Shown here: positions 39,552 to 44,999 of the stretch, piece by piece | Numbering within the stretch: position 1 is the stretch's first letter | Layout: every line of letters starts with the position of its first letter | DNA from: a virus | IMG/VR virus record: IMGVR_UViG_3300034072_000663 | Coordinates: 1-44,999 of that record | DNA length: 44,999 nucleotides | Reading direction: 5' to 3' (one strand) | Notes under the pieces: model-generated | The model's input: only the letters and a program-made list of their open reading frames with translations | Database searches by the model: none | Told to the model about the DNA's origin: nothing | Position numbers and translations under genes: made by a program

Positions 39552-42170
39552 ATGAATTATCTTGAAGATGATAAACTAAGAGATACCCAGAGAGACTATG
39601 AGTCCCTTAGTCTTACCTTAGGATACGATAGGTATCTAAGAGACCAAGAGAACAAAGAGAAGACCAATGGTGTAGAATCGTCCGATAATCACCAAAGGCT
39701 CTTCAGTCTTTTGGTTGACAAAGTGGCTGAGGAACTTGAGTCCTGGATCGATCAGGCCTCTAAGTCCGCAGGGAAGACTCATGGTGGCTTATCGTCACTG
39801 AAACTTCTGGACAAACATCTCTTGGCCTACATCGGTCTGGCTTCGGTCTCTCAGGCTGTCCTAAGGAACGCTTCGATCACCAAGGCATATCTCAAAGCCG
39901 GCAGGACCGTTGAGATCGAACTGGAAGCCATGGCTCTCCAGAGCACCGATAAGAACCTCGCAAAGAAATTCCAGGCGTTAGTCAAGGGTTCGTCTTCGGT
40001 GAAGGCCATGGAGAAGACCCATGGTAAGTTCCTTAAGAAGATCGACAAGGAGACCGGGGAGGTCCATTACGACCTTGAGTTGGCCTGGGACAATGCCAAG
40101 AGAATGAACGTCGGGGATCCTATTATCCAAGCGACACTAAAGGGTGCCGAAGATATCTTCGAGAGAGCCTATAGACCGATCAAAGGCGAACAGGAATCTT
40201 ATGTCCGCTTCACGGCTTATGGTGCTCGTCTTATGTATGACTTGAGGGAGAACGCTGCGTGGATGCGTCCGGCATACCTCCCGATGCTAGTGATGCCTAG
40301 CGATTGGGAGAACCTTTGGACAGGCGCATACTCCACCAAGAAGGTCTCCAAGACCGTTCAGTTCGTCCGTGGGATGCACAAGGAGAGCAAAGAGCTTCTC
40401 AAGGCAGCAATCGACTCGGGGAAGATGAAGCAAGCGATGGACGCTGTGAACATCCTCCAGAGGACCAAGTTCGCTATCGACACGGATATCCTGGAGATGA
40501 TCGAATGGTGCATCCAGTCGAACCTCAGGCCGTCCAAGAGCTTCCCTATGGCTGTCTCTCCAGAACCTTTCGCCAAGGTATGGCCTTCGGTCTGGGAAGC
40601 GTGGCCGGACGAACGCAAGAGAGCTTACACTCGCAAGGCGGCTGAGCGTTACGAGATCATCGACACTGCAGCCCGTGAGCGTGTGGTCCTGAACAACGAT
40701 ATGAACACTGCAAGCTTCCTCGCAGGGTTCGAAGAGTTCTACCTGCCTTACAACATGGACTGGAGGACCCGCATGTATCCTGTCTGTCACTTCAACCACC
40801 AGAGGCCGGACCACGTGAAGGCTCTGTTCCGGTTTGCCGACAGGAAGCCTGTAGGAGAGCATGGAGGGAACTGGCTGGCTATCCATCTGGCCAACTCAGG
40901 GGACTTCGAGAAAGTCTCCAAGAAGCCCTTCACTGATCGCTGGTCCTGGGTCGATAGCAATCTGGACATGATCCTAGCGATTGCCGACGATCCAAAGGGA
41001 AACTACGAGAAGTGGTCTGAGGCAGACTCTCCGTTCGTGTTCCTCCAGGCTTGCATCGAGTATGCAGCTTATGTCCGCTCAGGGTATAGCCCAGAGTTCC
41101 TCTCTTCGATCTCCGTGGCTATCGACGGTTCATGCTCAGGCCTTCAGCACTTCTCGGCAATGACCAGATGCAGCGAAGAGGCTTACCACGTGAACCTGTT
41201 GCCCAGAGAGGACGTAGGGGACATCTACAACGTGGTTGCCTTCAGATCCTCGCAGACCCTCAAGGAAGAGGCTGAGAGCGGCTCCAAGAACTACCTGATA
41301 GCATCTATCGTCCTTGAGCAGGGCTGGGGGCGCTCAGAGAACAAGCGGCCTACGATGACGTTCTACTACGGCTCCAAGGCCTCAGGGATGCGCGATCAGT
41401 ATATGCAGGACACCATGCGTCCTATCAACGACAAGGTGTCTCTTGGAGAGCTGCAGTGCAATCCCTACGAGATCGTCAATGTGGAGACTGGTAGGCCCGA
41501 TGGTGGCTATGCGGCCTCAGGGGTTATGGCCGAACACGCCTACAAGGCCGTTAAGACTGTAGCTCCCAAGGCTGCTGGTGCGATGGAGTTCTTCCAGAGC
41601 GTTGCGTCAATACTCGCACATGAGGGACATTCCATGGTCTGGGTAACGCCTACCGGCGTCCCTGTTTGCCAGCGGTATAGCGAATGGAACATGAAGAGGG
41701 TCAAGATGTGGCTCTACGACAGGAACGTCAGGATCGAAAAGGCTCCAGGAGAGGCTAAGGTTGACGAACAGGGCCGAGTGTCCACACGCGTAGCCTTGAC
41801 CATCAGGGAGAACGAGACGACCCGAATTGACAAGCGCAAGGCACGGTCTGCAGCGTCTCCTAACGTCGTCCACAGTATGGACGGAAGCCACATGCAGCTT
41901 GCTACGGTCAAGGCATACGAAGAGGGAATAGACGCCTTCATGCCTAACCACGACAGCTTCGGGTGTCACGCAGGGTCCATGCAGAGGTTCTTCTTCATCG
42001 TCCGCGAGACCTTCGCTGAGATGTATACGAGCTACTGTCCGTTCGAAGCGGTCCTGAGCCACGCTAAGTCCGTCCTGTCCGAAAAGAGCATCAAGAAGCT
42101 GCCAGAGGTTCCTCCTAAGGGCGACCTGGACCTGTCTCTGGTAATCTCCTCGCTCTATGCGTTCGCCTAA
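39552..42170 (+). CDS. Single-subunit DNA-dependent RNA polymerase (T7 type)
   Basis: 872 residues (T7 gp1 is 883). Motif A: D525 in AIDGSCSGLQHFSA; motif B: K598 to Y606 in KRPTMTFYYGSK; motif C: D801 in HDSFG. These correspond to T7 D537, K631, Y639 and D812. I place the start at the ATG at 39552, after the phage promoter, although the frame is open from 39441. It should transcribe from the four repeats. Regulation by a repressor-controlled host promoter plus its own promoter is inferred. Confidence 0.96.
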   Translation: MNYLEDDKLRDTQRDYESLSLTLGYDRYLRDQENKEKTNGVESSDNHQRLFSLLVDKVAEELESWIDQASKSAGKTHGGLSSLKLLDKHLLAYIGLASVSQAVLRNASITKAYLKAGRTVEIELEAMALQSTDKNLAKKFQALVKGSSSVKAMEKTHGKFLKKIDKETGEVHYDLELAWDNAKRMNVGDPIIQATLKGAEDIFERAYRPIKGEQESYVRFTAYGARLMYDLRENAAWMRPAYLPMLVMPSDWENLWTGAYSTKKVSKTVQFVRGMHKESKELLKAAIDSGKMKQAMDAVNILQRTKFAIDTDILEMIEWCIQSNLRPSKSFPMAVSPEPFAKVWPSVWEAWPDERKRAYTRKAAERYEIIDTAARERVVLNNDMNTASFLAGFEEFYLPYNMDWRTRMYPVCHFNHQRPDHVKALFRFADRKPVGEHGGNWLAIHLANSGDFEKVSKKPFTDRWSWVDSNLDMILAIADDPKGNYEKWSEADSPFVFLQACIEYAAYVRSGYSPEFLSSISVAIDGSCSGLQHFSAMTRCSEEAYHVNLLPREDVGDIYNVVAFRSSQTLKEEAESGSKNYLIASIVLEQGWGRSENKRPTMTFYYGSKASGMRDQYMQDTMRPINDKVSLGELQCNPYEIVNVETGRPDGGYAASGVMAEHAYKAVKTVAPKAAGAMEFFQSVASILAHEGHSMVWVTPTGVPVCQRYSEWNMKRVKMWLYDRNVRIEKAPGEAKVDEQGRVSTRVALTIRENETTRIDKRKARSAASPNVVHSMDGSHMQLATVKAYEEGIDAFMPNHDSFGCHAGSMQRFFFIVRETFAEMYTSYCPFEAVLSHAKSVLSEKSIKKLPEVPPKGDLDLSLVISSLYAFA

Positions 42171-42173
42171 AAG

Positions 42174-42250
42174 CTCCCAGATCTGAGAGGGTCCCAAGCG
42201 TAGTAGCTCTAAAAGGGTTACCACTGCACAAGCACTCTCGGATCTGGGAC
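42174..42250. repeat. 16-bp inverted repeat flanking phage promoter copy 4
   Basis: CTCCCAGATCTGAGAG at 42174-42189 and CTCTCGGATCTGGGAC at 42235-42250 pair at 14 of 16 positions, enclosing the promoter at 42208-42229. It may end the polymerase transcript, form a processing site or affect promoter use. Confidence 0.7.
42208..42229 (+). promoter_or_regulatory. Phage RNA polymerase promoter, copy 4
   Basis: Exact copy of the 22-bp element, before the SSB gene. It heads the SSB, endonuclease, lysozyme, tRNA and methyltransferase unit. Confidence 0.8.
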
Positions 42251-42297
42251 CATCTCTCATCCGTCACTACCAAGCACCGCCAGCAACGAGGTATCTC

Positions 42298-42915
42298 ATG
42301 GCATCTAACGACAAGATTAACTTCAAGATTGGTCCGTTCGTGGCCTCTCATGTCCACGTCAACCGTCCGGACGACAAGTTCGAAAAGGAAAAACCAAAGT
42401 TCACCCTCTCGTTTATCGAGGACCCCAATCATGAGGTTATGAAGGATGCCCGCGCTCAGGTGAATGCCGCAGCGAAGGCTCTGGGAACCAAGAAGGGCCA
42501 GGGAACTCCGATCTCAGGACACACTGAGAAGAACGACGACGGAATCAAGATCCCTACAGGCAAGTATGTCCTGAAGGCCAAGAGCCTCTACGCGCCGTCT
42601 CTGAAGGGTCCTCGTGGTCAGGATCTGGACCGCAGCAAGTTTCAGGTAAACGACGGTAGTCTCGTGGTTATCTACGGATACTTCGAGCCTTACTCGATGG
42701 GCACAGGTGGCTTCACGGCTCGCCTGCAGACCGTCCAGGTCCTCAAGAAGGGCGAAGGCAGCTCTCAGTCCTCAGGCAGCGACCGTGGTCCTGCAGTGGA
42801 TGTCTACGACGAATACGAGTTCGACGAAGAGTTCGAAGAGCCGGCTGGCGACTTCGACGAGCCTCCTTTCGATACTGAAGGCAGCGACGATCTTGACGAC
42901 ACGCTCGACCTATAA
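42298..42915 (+). CDS. Single-stranded DNA-binding protein (T7 gp2.5 type)
   Basis: 205 residues (T7 gp2.5 is 232). An OB-fold-like core (about 5-160) with KPKFTLSFIEDP and VVIYGYFEPY is followed by a strongly acidic tail (YDEYEFDEEFEEP to the end). The acidic tail docks polymerase and helicase in T7. It ends in Leu, where T7 gp2.5 ends in the functionally important Phe. The position before endonuclease I matches T7. Confidence 0.85.
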   Translation: MASNDKINFKIGPFVASHVHVNRPDDKFEKEKPKFTLSFIEDPNHEVMKDARAQVNAAAKALGTKKGQGTPISGHTEKNDDGIKIPTGKYVLKAKSLYAPSLKGPRGQDLDRSKFQVNDGSLVVIYGYFEPYSMGTGGFTARLQTVQVLKKGEGSSQSSGSDRGPAVDVYDEYEFDEEFEEPAGDFDEPPFDTEGSDDLDDTLDL

Positions 42916-43360
42916 GTTTTCCCGAAAGAAATCAGACCACGGACGATCAGGACTAGAAGACAAGACGATGAGGGACCTCGAACAACGCGGGGTCCCTTAC
43001 CGCTACGAAGAGGTCAAGGTTCCCTACGTTAAGCCTGAGAGCAACCACAAGTATACTCCAGACTTCATACTGCCTAACGGCATCATCGTAGAGACCAAGG
43101 GACAATTCGACACTGCAGATCGGCAGAAACACGAATTGATCCAGAAGCAGCATCCAGACCTGGACATACGCTTCGTCTTCTCTCGATCTTCGAGTCTCCT
43201 CAGGAAGAACGCCAAGACCACTTATGCTCAATGGTGTTCCAAGCGCGGCTTAAAGTTTGCCGACAAGATAATTCCTCAGGACTGGATCGACGAGCCTCCG
43301 TGTCCAAAGCGACTGAAAGCAATCGAAGATTTGAATAACAATGGAAAAACTAAACCGTGA
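42893..43360 (+). CDS. Endonuclease I, Holliday junction resolvase (T7 gp3 type)
   Basis: No ATG or GTG is suitably placed. A TTG at 42893, with GAAGG before it, gives 155 residues (T7 gp3 is 149) and keeps RSGLEDK. Catalytic residues would be E22, D57, E67 and K69, each exactly two positions beyond T7 E20, D55, E65 and K67. An ATG at 42968 would lose E22. The start lies inside the end of the SSB gene. Resolves branched DNA before packaging. Confidence 0.88.
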   Translation: MTTRSTYKFSRKKSDHGRSGLEDKTMRDLEQRGVPYRYEEVKVPYVKPESNHKYTPDFILPNGIIVETKGQFDTADRQKHELIQKQHPDLDIRFVFSRSSSLLRKNAKTTYAQWCSKRGLKFADKIIPQDWIDEPPCPKRLKAIEDLNNNGKTKP

Positions 43361-43832
43361 GATTCTCCGCGCCGAACTGACGCGGGACGAAGGTTTACGC
43401 CTTAAGGTCTACAGGTGCACAGCCGGTAAGCTGACTATAGGCGTAGGCCGTAATCTCGATGACGTAGGGATCTTCCCGCACGAGACGGAAAAGCTGAAGA
43501 TCACCAAGGATTCATGCATCCAGAAAGGTATCACCAAGGAACAGGCTATGGCCCTCCTGGATAGCGATATCGACCGGTGCATCAGCGACTTGGACCGCAG
43601 ACTTCCGTGGTGGAGAACCCTGGACCCTGTGCGGCAGAGAGTCCTAATCAACATGTGCTTCAACCTAGGCATTACAGGCCTTACAGGCTTCCGGAACACT
43701 CTTCGTATGATCCAACAGGGTCAATACGAAGCAGCAGCCAGAGGAATGCTGAATAGCCTGTGGGCACGTCAAGTCAAGTCGCGGGCTAACCGACTGGCTG
43801 AACTAATGCGCCTAGGACCTAAGAAGCTCTAA
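43341..43832 (+). CDS. Endolysin, GH24 muramidase (T4 lysozyme type)
   Basis: 163 residues. The triad E17, C26 and T32 lies in DEGLRLKVYRCTAGKLTIGVG, matching T4 lysozyme E11, D20 and T26, with Cys in the Asp place, as in part of this family. No signal or anchor segment, so it needs a holin. It starts inside the end of the endonuclease gene, at the place where T7 has its amidase gene 3.5. Confidence 0.92.
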   Translation: MEKLNREILRAELTRDEGLRLKVYRCTAGKLTIGVGRNLDDVGIFPHETEKLKITKDSCIQKGITKEQAMALLDSDIDRCISDLDRRLPWWRTLDPVRQRVLINMCFNLGITGLTGFRNTLRMIQQGQYEAAARGMLNSLWARQVKSRANRLAELMRLGPKKL

Positions 43833-44147
43833 GAATCCGTACGCACGCATGAACGTGTGAGACTTGGTCAGTAATCCTGAACTTGTGGGAACCTGATGAC
43901 TGTGGCCCTGAAATGGTTCACTGTGAACAAGTCGCTGTTGGCTGTGCACAAGCCCTCACCTGATGGAGGTGCGTAAAGCCTCCCATATTCTTAAGAATGC
44001 GTCAGAGAGATCGCCCCTCGGCTGACTGAGGCTAGCTAAACGTCTGGGGTAAGATCAGACACTAGCCGCGCAGGGGACACAAGCCTGCACGTTGTAACAA
44101 GCAGTTACTCAAGTTCCGTTACGTGAAGACGGGGCATCCCTTAGTAT
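43833..44147 (+). ncRNA. Hairpin-rich non-coding segment, possible structured RNA
   Basis: 315 bases without an acceptable open frame but with many local pairings: GTTCAC/GTGAAC (43916-43928), CACCT/AGGTG (43957-43971), ATTCTTAAGAAT (43987-43998), a two-tier stem GGCTAG/CTAGCC with inner GTCTG/CAGAC (44030-44067), GCAGG/CCTGC (44070-44088) and GTAAC/GTTAC (44094-44108). It leads directly into a tRNA gene. Structured RNAs near phage tRNAs are known (for example GOLLD and ROOL), but those are larger and I do not claim a match. Confidence 0.4.
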
Positions 44148-44225
44148 CGTGTAGTAGCTCAGTCTGGTCAGAGCGTGCCGTTTGGAGCGGTGAGGCCGCA
44201 GGTTCGAATCCTGCCTACGCGACCA
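44148..44225 (+). tRNA. tRNA-Pro (UGG)
   Basis: Complete cloverleaf: acceptor CGTGTAG with CTACGCG, D stem GCTC/GAGC, anticodon stem TGCCG/CGGTG with loop TTTGGAG (anticodon TGG at 44183-44185), T stem GCAGG/CCTGC with TTCGAAT, discriminator A and an encoded CCA. C1-G72 and A73 fit bacterial tRNA-Pro. Proline CCT codons are frequent in the phage genes, so it may aid late translation. Confidence 0.93.
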
Positions 44226-44250
44226 TTTCATCCTTAAAGGGAATTAGACA

Positions 44251-44838
44251 ATGTCAAACCTTAGCGGCGCACATTTAGCAGCAGGAAACCCTACTAAAGG
44301 ACGCAACCCTTCAGATTTTTACACTACACCCCCATTAGTGACTCAAGCACTTATTGACGCAGACGTATTGCCTTCTGGTTCTTCCGTGTGGGAACCTTGT
44401 TGTGGTGATGGCGCAATGTCTAAAGTCCTTATTGCGAATGGCTTTGACACTTATTCGTCCGATCTATATTTTAGGGGGTATGGTGTCGGTGGAGTCGATA
44501 TTCTTAATACCGAGAATACGCCGATACCAAACGCTGGTATAATAACTAATCCTCCATTTAATATCTCATCCGAGATTATAGAACATGTCCTTGGTAACCT
44601 TCAGGTTCCATTTTTGGCTTTAGTTCTTAAGAGTCAGTATTGGCATGGCGCGAAGCGTAGCGCGATATTCAAGAAACACCAACCTACACATGTTCTACCT
44701 CTTTTATGGAGGCCAGACTTCCAAGGGTGTGGAGGATCTCCGACTATGGAGGTTTTGTGGACTGTATGGGACGCGAATACGGCCAGAGGTCGTACCTTAT
44801 ATTACCCTCTACCTAAACCGACCACATTCAAACAGTGA
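44251..44838 (+). CDS. DNA adenine methyltransferase-like protein (195 aa)
   Basis: Class I SAM-dependent fold: motif I as EPCCGDGAMSKVL near 50-62 and catalytic motif IV as NPPF near 94-97, typical of N6-adenine methyltransferases. No target recognition domain is visible, so the target is unknown. The gene is much more AT-rich than its neighbours and lies next to a tRNA, which suggests recent entry. It may protect phage DNA from host restriction. Confidence 0.8.
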   Translation: MSNLSGAHLAAGNPTKGRNPSDFYTTPPLVTQALIDADVLPSGSSVWEPCCGDGAMSKVLIANGFDTYSSDLYFRGYGVGGVDILNTENTPIPNAGIITNPPFNISSEIIEHVLGNLQVPFLALVLKSQYWHGAKRSAIFKKHQPTHVLPLLWRPDFQGCGGSPTMEVLWTVWDANTARGRTLYYPLPKPTTFKQ

Positions 44839-44882
44839 ATAAGAAAATTCCAAACAACAATCTTAAAGAAGGAACCCAGGAC

Positions 44883-44999
44883 ATGATCCTTGAGAAACTG
44901 ATGAATGTCTTTGGCCTTACGCTGGCCAACATGAATACCTTCAAGCCGTCCAATCGGATTGGTCCTGGAGTCCGAAACCACCTCAAGAACATGAGGGGT
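44883..44999 (+). CDS. 5' part of the membrane protein gene that continues at position 1
   Basis: ATG at 44883 with AAGGA 9 bases before; a GTG at 44835 overlapping the methyltransferase stop is possible. 39 codons run open to the last base, in the same phase as the open frame at position 1. The protein begins MILEKLMNVFG and has a basic, polar N-terminus before the membrane helices. Confidence 0.65.
   Translation, partial: MILEKLMNVFGLTLANMNTFKPSNRIGPGVRNHLKNMRG

Noticed and set aside
43833-44147. GOLLD, ROOL or group I intron RNA
   Set aside because: The segment is too short for the first two, and I could not find the conserved intron core; left as an unnamed structured region.
1-44999. 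Integrated prophage with flanking host DNA
   Set aside because: attP is intact and internal, no host genes are seen, and the ends join in frame; a prophage would be split at attP.

Overview
The window reads as one complete, circularly permuted genome of a temperate podovirus-like phage of a proteobacterium. There is no bacterial chromosome at either end. The membrane-protein gene cut by position 1 continues in frame with the gene cut by position 44999. The T7-type gene order (RNA polymerase, SSB, endonuclease I, lysozyme, primase-helicase, DNA polymerase, exonuclease) also runs unbroken across that junction. The attachment site is intact and internal, so this is the free form, not an integrated prophage. 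I cannot name the host; the tRNA-Leu-like attachment core only says bacterial, probably proteobacterial.

Layout. 1-10.8 kb, plus strand: primase-helicase, DNA polymerase, a string of overlapping small genes, lysis proteins (holin candidates, spanins), 5'-3' exonuclease and a DUF5664-type nucleotide hydrolase-like gene, ending in a bidirectional terminator. 10.9-14.7 kb, minus strand: an early/lysogeny block with an XRE-family repressor candidate, an ArdC-like antirestriction protein and small membrane proteins. 14.7-15.8 kb: a 1.1-kb regulatory region without a convincing gene. 15.8-37.7 kb, plus strand: the virion genes (collar-type fibre, gp10-like tail protein, four ejection-type proteins, terminase, P22-like portal, scaffold, DUF5309-type capsid, tail adaptor, two collagen-like fibre proteins, discoidin-like protein). 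One antisense moron gene lies inside this block. 37.7-39.4 kb: winged-helix regulator, tyrosine integrase and an attP that copies the 5' half of a tRNA-Leu. 39.4-45 kb: single-subunit RNA polymerase, SSB, endonuclease I, GH24 lysozyme, a hairpin-rich non-coding stretch, tRNA-Pro, and an AT-rich adenine methyltransferase.

Regulation is the most striking part. A 22-bp sequence occurs four times, before primase-helicase, before the virion block, before the RNA polymerase and before SSB; it is very probably the promoter of the phage's own polymerase. A different element, two 15-bp palindromes exactly 23 bp apart, overlaps host-type -35/-10 boxes at three places: the leftward early operon, the repressor candidate gene and the phage RNA polymerase gene. 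I infer that the repressor holds lysogeny by shutting host transcription of the phage polymerase, which in turn silences every phage-specific promoter. After integration the host tRNA-Leu promoter would point at the polymerase gene; a terminator between attP and that gene would insulate it.

All functions are inferred from reading the sequence; no database or folding search was run.
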